NCBI GenBank assembly: GCA_014529385.2
Contig: CM043946.1
Location: 37,770,058 to 37,834,057, forward strand
Direction: 5' to 3'
Length of the DNA: 64,000 bases
Source of the DNA: Adiantum capillus-veneris
Lineage: Eukaryota; Streptophyta; Polypodiopsida; Polypodiales; Pteridaceae
Positions 9,714 to 20,819 of this stretch are shown here, one piece after another (position 1 is the first letter of the stretch; each line of letters starts with the position of its first letter). Made by a program: the position numbers and the translations under genes. Under the pieces are notes generated by a model, which was not told the DNA's origin, did no database searches, and saw only the letters and a program-made list of their open reading frames with translations.

Positions 9714-10346
9714 TCGGTTACAAGTGACCGGGAGCATACCTACCAGGATGATTTGGAAAGGGAATTAGACACCATATTTGAGAGGTATGCAAAGTTTTAT
9801 GCTATAAAGCTGGAGAGGTATTTGGTAAAAGGTGAGAGAATTGATGAGAGGTTTACCATGCACATTTCTGAGGTTTCTCTCGATGTTGAGAAAGGCTATC
9901 TAGAGGATTCTTCTGAGAATGAAGATGCAGATTCAGACTTCTATGCGAAAGAGGTACATATGGATTTACAGGTTGGTCAGAAGGTTGAAGTGCAGTTTCA
10001 AAAATCTTTCAAGTATATTACAGGAAGCCTGGAAGTGTTTTTTGAAGAGGAGGATGAGGAACTTATGTCTCTACGTCATGAAGATTTTGCGCATAATGGA
10101 GATTTGTTACAGATGTTTTGGAGACAGATGTATATAACAATTCCTTCTGATCCGAGAGCAATTAAAAGATGCGGAGAATCTCAATGCTTAGTACAATATA
10201 AGTTTTTGAGTTACCCATATGATCCTGGAGGAGGTCATGGGATGACAGGGGATACAATTGCTTTCACAAGTTACCATGAGGTTGGCACATGCCCGAGGAT
10301 GTGCAGGTTTAGAGGGGGTGGATGTCGTGCTGTGACACGTACATAG
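9714..10346 (+). CDS. In-frame continuation of the Gag frame (segment 3), runs into the 3' LTR
   Basis: After the TAG at 9711-9713 the same frame continues for about 210 codons, with a first internal ATG at 9753. It passes through the polypurine tract and stops 24 bases inside the 3' LTR at a TAG (10344-10346). The middle is acidic (SENEDADSDFYAKEVHMDLQ), followed by DLQVGQKVEVQFQKSF. No pol motif is present. The function is unknown. The position just before the PPT is where the end of a polyprotein would lie, so it may be a remnant left when pol was lost. Confidence 0.4.
   Translation, partial: SVTSDREHTYQDDLERELDTIFERYAKFYAIKLERYLVKGERIDERFTMHISEVSLDVEKGYLEDSSENEDADSDFYAKEVHMDLQVGQKVEVQFQKSFKYITGSLEVFFEEEDEELMSLRHEDFAHNGDLLQMFWRQMYITIPSDPRAIKRCGESQCLVQYKFLSYPYDPGGGHGMTGDTIAFTSYHEVGTCPRMCRFRGGGCRAVTRT
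10309..10322 (+). promoter_or_regulatory. Polypurine tract
   Basis: TTAGAGGGGGTGGA lies immediately before the 3' LTR. About 30 bases upstream (GAGGATGTGCAGG) are shared with the PPT region at 24061-24086 (GAGGCTGTGCAGG), tying the two elements to one family. Confidence 0.85.
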
Positions 10347-12323
10347 TGGGAACGCATGCTACAAGAGTTATCTTGTATTCTTTTAGATCCATAATTATAT
10401 TTCCTATAGTGTACATATGCATATTTAAGTATAATAATAAGCCTTCTATCTCATCCTCTTATTTTTCTCAAGGGTAACCTATCCTTACTTTACCATCAGA
10501 AAATACTATGGGAAAAGCATCAATAGCTTCGCCTTTTTAACTTGGGGCAAAAAGCATTGATTATTTATTTCTACTATTTCATTATCATCTCACACCCTAG
10601 CTAGATCCTATATCTAGGGTAAACTCCAATATATATATATTCTATGTATTTTTTATACTTTTCTTATATTTCTTTTTAAATAGCTACTAGGAGAGAATCA
10701 AATCCTAGTGGGACACTAGGTGGTATGATTTCAAAGATACACTTATTTTAATGCATTATTGCAAGCATCGTTACAAAACTTTGTCAAGGAGAAATGTCAT
10801 GCTTTCATATGGCATGAGGTGTCCTTGGGAATTAAATGAAAGTCAAGGCTAAGGAGACCACATGAAGACTTTTGCTGCCATAGATGGACCCTACTTTGAT
10901 GAATTTTTTACACAAGTTTCCAATCCGAATTGGAGAATGATTTTAAAATGAAAAACGTAGCTAATGAGCTGAAGTTTCTGCCCATATTTTTACTTTTTTA
11001 TTTGGAGCTACGGTTGAGGAGATATGATCAAAATACCGGACCCCAGTCTGCCCACATCATGCAGGGACAGCTCATTTCCAACTTTTCCAATTCCTGTTCA
11101 CACTGGCTCCTCTCTTCTTGTGTAAACCCTTGTGGGTTCCCTTCACCTATAAAAGGGGACCTCTTCTTCCTTGGAAGGAACTCAAGCATTCAAGCCATTG
11201 ATGAGAGGAATTCTTGAGGGAGTGAGTAGTAATGCCTAATCTTACTTAGCCCCATTAACATAAGCCCAAGCCTACACTTTCTCCTAGAGAAAAACTAGCC
11301 ATTCTTGTACGCCATCCTTGGAGGATCAACTCTAATCAAAGAAGGTGTTGTACTTGGCGTATCAATCAAAGTGGAATTATCCACTCTTCTTCTCTCTCCA
11401 TCAATAATGGTGCCGAAGGGTTTCAAGTAAGATGTGTTCTACATTGATGTTTTCTTGATTTCTTGTTGTTTTCATTTTCATCTCTAATCCAACATATATA
11501 TATATGTATCTAATCTCATCTCCTTAACCAAACCTATCTCTCTCATTCATTCATCCTTTCTAGGTTCTCTTTGCTACAGGTACATCTCTCCCCGCAGTAT
11601 CCTTATTGCCTACGGGCAAGAATAGGGCTTGGGAGGGAAACTTCTCATCTCTTCACTTCTCTCATATCTACATTTCTCACACACTATCCTAGATGAATAA
11701 CCCACATGATGATCATTTCTATCGCTTTCACTCTGTACGATCTATTAGAATTAACGTATGGATTAGCCGTAAAATACACTTTCAACAACGTATAGTGTTT
11801 CTCTTCGGCCCTGAAAGGCTCAATGAAATACTTCTATCACCGGATCCCATCATACTACCTCTCATAGACTATAATTTTTATTTTGATGTAAGCGTAGTTA
11901 TCTTGCTATGAACCAAGAGGATTTGTACACACAATTAATCCCAATCACTAGACAAAATATATATATTATGGTAAGCACAAAACTACAATTCCAAAGAACA
12001 ATTCGTAGCCTATTTGGTCAGCCAAGATTGAATGCCATTAACTCATCCATTAACCCTTTCATATTACCCATGATACGATATGACCATAGCCTTGATGTTT
12101 TCATCTTCGTATTGTTTTGACATTCTCTTTTGCGTTCTTTCTTTGTGTGTGTGTGACTGCAAGAGAGAAAGGGTGAGTCTTCTTTGATTGCACTTCTTTC
12201 CAAACCCTAGTCTTCATGGCATCTATGGTTTAACTCCTTCATATAGTTTTTGTTGAGTTCTCTCACAAACTCTCACAGCCATAAGCCCGGTGCTTTCCTG
12301 GCAAGACCGCAAATTTCTCGACA
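10323..12323 (+). repeat. 3' LTR of the gag-only element
   Basis: This is the exact-length partner of the 5' LTR, with about eleven base differences (for example GTATGG to GCATCG near 10767, and a C to A change in TAATGCGCTG). The short open frames in it (10930-11217, 11693-11911, 11908-12120) recur in the 5' LTR because the LTRs are near-identical. Confidence 0.95.
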
Positions 12324-12559
12324 GCGCGAGGATTTCCCTTTTTCCCCCCCCAATGTTTTGCGTCGAAATCTGCCTCGATATACTTGTGGTAATATCCCTC
12401 GATATATGTGTGGTAAAGTATGCCTTGCCACGCGTATTTCCACTCGCATATCGACGGATATTCCGACGCATATATCGACAGACTGCAAGTACGTCGGGAA
12501 CTGCGTGGAAAGGAAGGGCGGTCGATATATACTGCATTGATATCTTGATGTTATGGAAT
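12324..12559. other. Unassigned flank of the young element
   Basis: Sequence with CGATATA-type short motifs and a C8 run at about 12345. No gene or known repeat is recognised. Open frames on both strands (12223-12574) have no domain. Confidence 0.3.
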
Positions 12560-13221
12560 AGTGTAAGAAACTAGCAATATTGAGAAAGTTATACTTGCTA
12601 CTCTAAAATGTATCGTATTCTTCAGCAATCAAAAAACTCAACCATTATCATATACTATGCTATATAGCACATTAGGTCCCCCAAAACTCAAGGAAGATTA
12701 GGTTTATGTTTACACCTACATAATCAAAATTGAATTTGGATATCAAGAAAGCCACCAAAAGAATCATAAAAGTGCTAATTTTGGCCAAAAAACAGGATTA
12801 TGCAATTCTTGTAAGTTGGTCATAACTTTTAATTTTAACACTTAGCTCTCCCTACAAGAATCAAAACATGTTGAGAACTATGAAGGCCTAACCTCTAGCC
12901 ATCTAAACCTCACAAACATGAAGTTTAGAGTGGTATAGTTGCCAAAAATTGAAAAAAAGCCAAAAAAAGGACCTGTTTTTTCACACAGTTTAGGTTCAAA
13001 AATGTTGTGGAAGAGTAAGGTTAATGGTGAGATCGATACTCCAAAATAAATGTCAAGTTTTTTTCAGCTCATAAGGAAACTTTGTGGATATATAGCACCT
13101 AGAAATTCATTTTCATACTCTTCAAATAATTCAAGCAAAATGGTCACTTAACAGGACACAAAAGTGTCCAAGGACATAAAAGTGTCCAAAGACATAAAAG
13201 TGTCCTGTTACCATTCTAGTG
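12560..13221 (+). mobile_element. Truncated copy (right half) of the TTAA-flanked DNA element
   Basis: From GAAACTAGCAATATTGAG onward this matches 53940-54571, including the subterminal motif GGACATAAAAGTGTCC (three copies here, one changed to GGACACAAAAGTGTCC). It ends TTCTAGTG at 13221 followed by TTAA. The left half is missing. Confidence 0.8.
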
Positions 13222-13382
13222 TTAATTAACAATGGGCTTTATAGTCATTGGTTCATGCCTAGATACTTGTGAGCTAACAGACTTGGCTTCCAAAGAAACC
13301 TTCTTTCTTGCAATCATTAAATTATCTTCCAATTGGATTGCATTTGCAGTGATTGCCTCCCAAGTGGTAATGTCTTGAATGA
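13222..13382. other. Short flank between the DNA element and gag remnant
   Basis: The TTAATTAAC flank of the DNA element passes into sequence that, on the minus strand, continues the gag remnant (AITANAIQLED-like residues). No separate feature. Confidence 0.3.
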
Positions 13383-13927
13383 CTAGGCTAGTATAAATAT
13401 CTTCATGTTGCAGCCCCGAATAAATTGATCAAGGATTCGATTATTGTTAAAGTGTTCATTTGGGGTGCAACGAGGGTTTAGATGCTTAATCCAACTAATA
13501 AAGTCTCTCACTGACTTGCCTTCTTCTCGCTCAGCTTTCTGGAGTTGAGATGCTACTCCCCAACGCACACCCTCTCGTACATATTCTTTTAGGAACATTT
13601 TCTAGAGAGTGGGGTAATGAGTGCACTCTTCATCCCTGAAGGTTCTATACCAATCTCCTTCCTTGCCACTTAAGGTCAAATTAGAAGGCTAAACACACTA
13701 GCACTACGCCGTGGAGCTTAGATAGGCGTGTCTTGGTTTGGATTCTCTAAGTTTTTTGTAGGGTATCCCTCCATATCGTTGTAATTGGATGAAGAGTCAC
13801 TTGCCCCTAGGTGTGGATCTTGAATGACACTATCTTGGGTCCCAACCGGAGGCCCAAAATCTAACATAGGCGGGTAGTGTAAGCTTGGTTCAACCGAAGC
13901 TCCCTCTAATTGGCCAAGCTCTAGCAC
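13255..13927 (-). pseudogene. Ty3/gypsy gag remnant downstream of an LTR
   Basis: The minus-strand stretch 13927-13718 starts MLELGQLEGASVEPSLHYPP and is Pro/Ser-rich, like a Gag N-terminus. In another frame follow DWYRTFRDEE-type residues and MFLKEYVREGVRWGVASQLQ, then KAEREEGKSVRDFISWIKHL, which is the core of a retrotransposon Gag domain (Wy..f....F...Y and the 'G.SV.+F...+..L' block). A stop and a frameshift break it. It lies downstream of the LTR at 15217 on the same strand, as if it began a second tandem element. Confidence 0.6.
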
Positions 13928-13994
13928 TCATCCAGAGCATAAATGCATAAGGGTTCAGTGAAACTAAAATGGAAATAAACTCGGTAATTATGCG

Positions 13995-15217
13995 GAATTT
14001 AATTGCCAAGCTAGCAACATAGATAATCAGAGGAAGAGAAAAACAAGCACATAGACATCAACACAGTATTGAAGGCCGGATATATGAGGCTGACCCCCAC
14101 TCTAAAGGAACTTGTATCCATAATCAAGATTCCAAGCCCTCTTTGCAAGGCGTTGGAAGCTTCTACCACTTCGAATTGGCACATAGATTGCTTGGTTGCA
14201 CGAGGAAAAGAGGAGAGAAGAAGACTAGTTTGCCCTCCCAAGCCCCGTTGTCACACACAGGTGATAGGGATACTGCGGGGAGAGTCAAGAGACCTAGAGA
14301 GAGAGAAGAGCGGCTACATCAAGCCCTTGGGGATAGCTTGAGAGCCGTAGAGAAAGACTAAGTGCAGACTTGAGAGTCCTGGAGCACTCTCACTTCATGG
14401 CTCTTGGTGTAGGTGCTCATGCATCTTGGAAGCATTCGGGTACCTGCAACACACACTGCTGAGATTGGGGGCCTGGCATGTGTTTATATAGGCTCTGGAG
14501 CAGGGAGGATGCCTTGGGGCTCACACCAGCAAGAATAGGGAGAGAGACAACTCGTTTTTGCATCAGGGGCACAAAAATAGGGTACTCACTCTGCGGCCGA
14601 AAATCAACATTATTTGGAGATCCGTCGCTCAAATAGAAAAACTTTGTAAATGAAAGTTGTTTTTTTTGCCGTTTTCGACAAGGGAGCGTGGGCCATTTTT
14701 AGAAATCGTGTTTCATTTTAGAGATAATCCAAAGACACTCTCTATTTTTGAGAGCTCACCTTCTAGAGAGAGGAATCCCTAAAAAATAGGGAGGGAAAGG
14801 GGGTGAGGGGGGCCATCTTGGGCCTCTTCCCTTGCCTTGGGCCCCAAGCCATCTCCCCTAGCCCCCTCTCCTATGCCTTTGGTGCCTTACCCCCCAAGCT
14901 AGACCACGATCCCACCTTCCCAGGCCACAATCCCCTGTTCCGGACCATTGCCTAAGCGCTTTTGAGTGCTTTTGGGTGCTTTTTGGTGCTTTTTGACCTT
15001 AGTCGAACCATTACGGGCACTTGTGAACTCTGCGTGAGATTTTGTAGACTCCCGGCTTGCATTCTGGCTCAAGAGCACTTTGAAACCGTGAATCAGGCCT
15101 CATTGAAGCTTCCATCATTTTAGCTTTCTAGTGGACAAATATTACTAGAGTGATCAATTCTAGTAATATTTGTCCCTGTTCAAGCTAAAATTACATCAAA
15201 ATACAATTTTGATGACA
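13995..15217 (-). repeat. LTR of a chromovirus-type element (minus strand; inner end uncertain)
   Basis: On the minus strand a purine tract (15230-15218, AAAACGGGGGAAA) is followed at 15217 by TGTCATCAAAATTG, the LTR start. TATATAAA lies at 14490-14483. A leader block at 14284-14231 matches the leader of the gag-only element. The 3' end of the LTR is not clear; the start of gag near 13927 sets a limit. Confidence 0.55.
15133..15175. repeat. Perfect 17-bp inverted repeat near the LTR start
   Basis: GGACAAATATTACTAGA (15133-15149) and its exact reverse complement (15159-15175) are separated by 9 bases. It lies about 45-85 bases inside the chromovirus LTR and could form a hairpin in U3. Confidence 0.9.
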
Positions 15218-15230
15218 TTTCCCCCGTTTT

Positions 15231-15774
15231 AAATCAATTGTCCTCAACTATGTATCCATTTAAGATAGAGATAGCCCTTTTGTGCTGATTGGATCCACAT
15301 CTTAACACTGTCCTTTCCATACTAGTTGGCAAAGCTAGTAGGTGTTTAGGAGGCGCCGCCTTACCTAAACTGACCTTGAACATTTGTCCATTTGCTATCT
15401 TTTCAGACATTTTAATAGTGTATCCTTTCTTATGGGGTGACAAACCCATAAGTGCTTAGGAAATAACATCGCCACTAAGCCTGACCATTTGTCCATTGCT
15501 ATCTTCTTAAACATTTTAATAGCGCGTCCTTTCTTATGAGGTGACAAGCCCATAAGTGCTTAAGAGACAAAGTCTCTTAAAAGCTGACCATTTTATAGTG
15601 TACACTAAAAACTTAACACATGCAAACATAAATGAACAATACTTTTTATTCCTGTGTATCATGCAAATCATACATAGCCTTATACTCTTGAAGAAGAGCT
15701 AAGGACTCCTTAAGTTGGGGCTCTCGCATCCAGCGGGAATCTTCATCTGGATAATTGGCAAACTTGACCAAATA
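15231..15774. other. 3' untranslated region of the chromovirus element
   Basis: Between the chromodomain stop and the PPT (minus strand). It contains two diverged tandem copies, near 15370-15450 and 15470-15560, of a block with CTTTCTTATGGGGTGACAA and CCCATAAGTGCTTA. No gene is seen. Confidence 0.5.
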
Positions 15775-17250
15775 TCACCTTAATATCTTGCCTCTCCTTA
15801 AGACCTTGTCTTCATGCTTAAGGATTCTCTCAGGCCTTAGAATCTCTTCCATCTCATCAAATTTTGGCGGATCCTCCTCAATGGGAGCCTGAGGTGGAGT
15901 TCCTTTTAATGGCTTGAGTAAACTGACATGAAAGGCATTGTGTATATGCCAATGCTTGGGTAATCGCAACCGATAAGAGGTTGAATTGATCTTTTGCAAG
16001 ATTTGAAAGGGACCATAGTATCTTTTGGCCAACTTTGCATAGTACTTTTGGTGGCCCATATGAGTAACCTGACAATTCTTGCATGTGATATGTTTCAACC
16101 TTGCTTTGTGAAACTTAAGCAATACCCAATCATCTTCTTTTAAAATTAAGATGACGACGATGCGTATCATTAGCTAGCTTTTGCTTCATTTGTGCCCTTT
16201 GGACTGCTTCCTTTACCTTAGCAAAGGCTTCTTGCACATCCCTTACATATTCATCAGCAACAAAAATCTTTTCTTTGATTCGTAGAGTAGGTGGAACTTT
16301 TGGACAGCCCTCAACTATTTCAAAGGGGGTTTTACCAGTAGAATTATGGACAGTGTTATTGCACGCATACTAGCTCTACTAACGGTAAATACTTTTCCCA
16401 TCAATTACTTTGACCTACTTCATTGACATAACTTTTAAGTAGATCTAAAATTGTGGAATTCACAATTTCACTCTGTCCATCCGTTTCGGGGTGATAGGCA
16501 AAGGAGAAATAGAGCTTCATTCCCACATTCTTTGCTAGCCCTCACCAAGAGACTAGTCATCATTGGGTCCCTATCAGACATGACACATTTGGTAAACCCA
16601 TGCTACTTGAATATGTGAATCATAAAATATTAGCCATGTGTAGAACCTTAATAGTCTTCTTGACAGGAATGAAGTGAGCTTGCTTACTAAACCTGTCAAC
16701 TATTGTCCATATTCCATTATTCCCATGCATTGAATGGGGCAAGCCAAAGACAAAATCCATGGCTACGCTTTCCCATGGCATATCGGGAGTAGGTAAAGCC
16801 TGTAGTAGACCAAAAGATTTGTGTCTATCATACTTAACCTTTTGACATGTTATACATTTTGAGATATATTCATTCACATCTTGTCGCATTGTCCGCCAAT
16901 AGAAATATAAATCCATAGCTTGAATTGTCGGTTGAGCACTCCTATGACCCGCATAAGGAGGCTCATGACATTCTTGCATTACCTTATCCCTGAGAGTCTT
17001 GGTGATGCATAGGCGCAAGCCAAACATAAAAAAACCTTCCTTGATGGAATAAGGAGAGACTGAAATACCTTGCACAACTTGCTCATAGATAGAAGCAAAG
17101 TCAGTATCACTCTTGTAATCATCAATCATTGACGTAAAGTCCTTATGATAAGCAATACTAACAGCATTTACCGTGGTACTTCGAGACAAAGCATCTGCCA
17201 CCACAAGATTTTGCTTCCCTGCTATATGTGCCATATGGTGGTACAAGTGA
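15775..17250 (-). pseudogene. Chromovirus (Ty3/gypsy) pol: RNase H end, integrase, chromodomain region
   Basis: The minus strand from 17250 reads YHHMAHIAGKQNLVVADALS, the end of a Ty3 RNase H. Then come the integrase zinc finger (EPPYAGHRSAQPTIQAMDLY then CITCQKVKYDRHK), the integrase core start (MPWESVAMDFVFGLP) and, in other frames, SDRDPMM and YHPETDGQSE. The last stretch (16170-15775) has DDWVLLKFHKARL, KRYYGPFQI, YRLRLPKHWHIHNAFHVSLL and a chromodomain-like tail. Integrase joins the element's cDNA to host DNA; the chromodomain targets chromatin. Multiple frameshifts between about 16620 and 16170 make it dead. It is cut off upstream at 17250, where a plus-strand element begins. Confidence 0.85.
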
Positions 17251-17254
17251 GGAT

Positions 17255-18500
17255 AAGTTCTCGCAAAGAGGATCTTTCTCTTCGGGGTTTTTGGGGTTAA
17301 CATCTGAAGGTTCAGTCTCTTTCAAAAAATTTAATGATTTTCCAAAGTGGGAAAAACAGTATGTTTCAGGTATTCAAAGTGAATTGCAGGGTTGTGATGT
17401 TCTTGAATCTGATGATGTGATTTCAGGAGTCTTTGAAGAGGTATCTTACGTAGATACTATGTCAGAGCTTGAAGAGATCAGACAAAACAGGTTACAAAGC
17501 AGAACTGAAGTGGTCAAGGTCCATTCAATGGACATGTATGATGAGTTAGGTTTATATGAAGCACTTATGTATATTGAAGATGATTCAGGTGAAACTGTTG
17601 AAGCACAGGTAGAGACAAAATATAAGACCATTTCAAAGAAAGTGAGGCCAGTGGCCACACCGCTGCCACAAGGAAGTGATGGGATGATCAAGGAGGCTCC
17701 TCGACAGCCTATACTCAGAGATCCAAATAACATAGGGCATAAGTTTACTAAGTAGACACTGCAACTGCTGAAGGTTGGAGAAGACCATTTCCTCAATGAA
17801 GAGGAGATCAAATGTTTTCAAGGTATGCTCAAAAAACATGGTAAAGCTTTCGCTTTTGAGCCGAGTGAGATTGGGTGTGTGGATCCGAGTGTTGTTTCAC
17901 CAATGGTTATTTTCACTGTTCCACACATGCCATGGAGCTTGCGTCCTATTCCAGTTCCTAAAGCTCACTTGCCAAAGCTTATCAATTTTCTTAATGAAAA
18001 GATTCAAATGCGAATTTTGGAGCTGTCATGTGCTCTATATTCTAATCGATGGTTTACTGTTCCCAAGAAAAATGGTACATTAAGGTTCATTCAGGATATG
18101 CAACCGGTTAACAAGGTAACAATCCACAATGTGGGTATTGGCCCAATTGTGGATGAATTTGTTGAGGCCTTTGCTGGTAGATCTATTTATTCCATGGGTG
18201 ATCTTTATTTAGGATATGATCAATTCCAGTTAGCTTTGGAGAGCAGGGTTCTTACTACAATGCGTACTCCTCTTGGTTTGGTAAGGATGTGCACTGTGCC
18301 ACAGGGTGCTACTAATTCAGTAGCTCATATGATGAACGGCATGAATAAGGTATGAAGGGACTTTATCCCACATGTTACCATGCCTTTATTTGATGATCTA
18401 CCAATTAAGGGCTGTGAAGAAGGCTCAAAAGATGAAGCACAAGATCAGAGGGGGTGCCGACAGTTTGTTGCTCAACATATTGCTGACTTGATGCTATATT
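17255..18500 (+). pseudogene. Protease/linker and reverse transcriptase segment
   Basis: One frame runs from 17255 to about 18503 with stops at 17753 and 18353. After an acidic linker, the block VRPVATPLPQGSDG precedes the reverse transcriptase. Reverse transcriptase blocks follow: LRPIPVPKAHLPKL, SNRWFTVPKKNGTLRFIQDM, AFAGRSIYSMGDLYLGYDQF, TMRTPLGLVRMCTVPQGATN and, past the second stop, MPLFDDLPIKG, which carries the catalytic DD pair. The enzyme copies element RNA into DNA. The nonsense codons make this copy inactive. I recognise no canonical DT/SG protease motif in the visible part. Confidence 0.8.
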
Positions 18501-18573
18501 AACAAGTCTTGAAGAAGTTAACTTAACACTTTCACGTCAAAAATCGACTTTTGGAGCTAAGGAGGTCTTAATT

Positions 18574-19497
18574 GTGGGACATATGTGTAGTTCTGAAGAA
18601 AGAAGGCCAAGTCCGACAAAAGTTGAAGCAATCCAAAAGATGAAGGAAACATGTTCTTCAGTTAATGAGGTTCATCAATTCTTAGGCGCATGTGTGTTCT
18701 ATCGTATTTGGCTGCCAAAGTTTGCTCATGTTGCAAAGGTGCTATATCAATTGCTACGAATAGGTAAAAGGTTTGTTTGGGAAGAAGTTCACACACAAGC
18801 TATTAAGAAATTAAAGAAGATGCTTCTTGAGCCTTTGACCTTGAGGAAATTTGATTATAAATGCGACAGACCAGTTATTTTAACAATTGACACTAGCCCG
18901 ACAGGTATTGGATGGACTATAGGTCAAGATGATGCTGAAGGACACAGGTATGCAGTGAGATTTGGAGCCAAGGTGCTCAATGCTTGACAACAAGGGTATC
19001 CACACATTAAGAGGAAACTTTGGGGCGTTGATACTGCTCTAAGGACTGATAAAGAATACTTTATTGGAGCTTCCATTGTGGTAGAGACAGATTTCTTGCC
19101 ACTGATAGGGATGATTGCAAACTGCTCTACTCCAGACATTGCCATGCTACGATGGATAGCTTATATTAAGTCTCTTAACCCTGAATTTTTTCATATTGCA
19201 GGTAGAGATAACCCCGTTGCAAATATGTTATCAAGAGCCAGGTTTGAAGATGAAGAAGAGATGATGACCACGAGTGATGATGTTGGCTTGAAGTTCTACA
19301 CGTCTTCTTATCTACACGCCAACTGTGGTAGTATTGCTAATGTTTTTGAAGTCTTTTCTGAAGAGTTTTATGATGGAAAGTGGCTTATGATTGGCCGCTA
19401 CGTAAGTACTCTCATTAGACAAGAAGGATGGAGTGATCAAGAATTCAAGAAGATCAGGAGAAAGGCCTATGGCTATTTCCTGAAAGACAGACATTTA
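18574..19497 (+). pseudogene. Reverse transcriptase connection and RNase H segment
   Basis: In the next frame after the break: GHMCSSEERRPSPTKVEAIQ, VHQFLGACVFYRIWLPKFAH and GKRFVWEEVHTQAIKKLKKM (the Ty3 thumb/connection pattern), then ILTIDTSPTGIGWTI, which carries the first RNase H aspartate. A TGA at 18985 is followed by WGVDTALRTDKEYFIGASIV, VETDFLPLIGMIANC and HIAGRDNPVANMLSRARF, the typical Ty3 RNase H end. It continues into the integrase N-terminal region (YFLKDRHL), where the inverted LTR module begins at 19498. Confidence 0.8.
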
Positions 19498-20204
19498 CGT
19501 CGGGTTCACCAAGAATGTCGAGGGATATTTGTGCGCAAGGTGAGTCGGGAAGGCACCAGGCCCCTGGTTGTGAGAGGTGCGGGGAAAGAGGTGCAACATG
19601 CACAATGAACAACAATAGAGTTTAAAAACAAGCAGTTCACCTAATTCTAGTTAATTGACAGAATCCATGGTAAATAAATCTCTATAGATGCTTAAATTCT
19701 CTTTACAAGAAGAAACCTGGCTTAAACCAGGTGCTTAAAACAAGAAAATGATGAAACTCTGCTTACTCTGCCTTCTACACCCCGATTCCAATGGCCAACG
19801 GGCTTCGAGCAGGTTTCGAATGGCTAATGGAAGTTAAGCTTGAGGATTTTAATGGTCAATCAAGTTTAGAATATGACTAGAATGGATTATGGGGTTTAAG
19901 GTTAGCTTGTTTAAGGGTGCAATTAAGATAAGTACCTTGGCTTAAGAGGTTAAGGTTCTGGAGTTCCCGAGGTTTAGGAATGGCTTAAGAGTAAAATCGA
20001 TTAAGCTAGGGAGATTAGAGAGGTTTAGGGATGGCTTAAGAGCCTCTTTGAAAGCTTAAGAGCTATCCTCCTTCTCCCGGATAGGGAGCTTAAGATGTTT
20101 TTTAATGAGGGCTTAGAAGCTTAAGAGCTTAAGAGGAGCTCAAGATTGAGGATTAAGAGCTTAAGAGCTTGAAGGCTTATGAGGAGCTTCAATGCTTAAA
20201 GATT

Positions 20205-20308
20205 ATGAGGAGGAGAGAACACCACAACAAGATGATGAGGGGATAGCCAAGAATCCATGAGGAGGAGAGAACACCACAACAAGATGATGAGGGGATAGCC
20301 AAGAATCC
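20205..20308. repeat. Tandem duplication of a 52-bp unit in the inverted LTR
   Basis: The unit starting ATGAGGAGGAGAGAACACCA is present twice (20205-20256 and 20257-20308) without differences by eye. The plus-oriented LTR at about 25310-25370 has one related copy, so the duplication is private to this LTR. Confidence 0.9.
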
Positions 20309-20819
20309 ATGAGTCCCTTATTTTTGTAGGTTGCATGCCACCCTTCCTATATTTGGCTTACCCATTAGTGACATCGCTAATGGGTAGCCACTCTAATGAC
20401 GTGGCATGCTAGATTTTTGGACAGCGCCAAATGCGAAGCGGCTGGCACCGAATCTGTGCATGAGGGGTTTCTGAGTGTTTTCCGCTTCTGTGGCGAGGGC
20501 ATCCGAGCACCCTATCGCGCGCGTTGAGCGCTTCTTCTCTTGTTTGTGCTCTCTGCGCTTCTGGCTCCCGCTTGCTCCTCTTTGTAATTGGCTTCACACT
20601 TTTTTTAAAAAACCCTATTGGTTTTGGGTGGCCACCCCATGGGCAGGCATTGTCCAACTGGCCGGCCTTAATTTAGTGGGCGGCCTTGCATTGGCTTGGC
20701 CCAACATTAAGCATACATATCGGCAAGGCATTGATACCTTCATTGGTGGCATTTGGCGCACTTACCGGCCATGTAGTGTTGGCATTGGGCACACTTACCA
20801 GTCATGCAGTGTTGGTACA

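Larger units (their letters stand above)
5620..12323 (+). mobile_element. Complete young gag-only LTR retrotransposon (non-autonomous Ty3-type)
   Basis: Two 2001-bp LTRs (5620-7620 and 10323-12323) flank a 2702-bp interior. Each LTR begins TGTCG and ends CGACA. The 4 bases GCGC lie on both sides (5616-5619 and 12324-12327), which fits a short target duplication. A primer-binding site lies at 7626-7640 and a polypurine tract directly before 10323. By eye the LTRs differ at about eleven substitutions and no indels, so the insertion is recent. The interior encodes a Gag-like protein but no protease, reverse transcriptase or integrase. It must have moved using proteins from another element; the element at 17255-26051 shares its PBS, PPT region and LTR ends. 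Confidence 0.95.
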
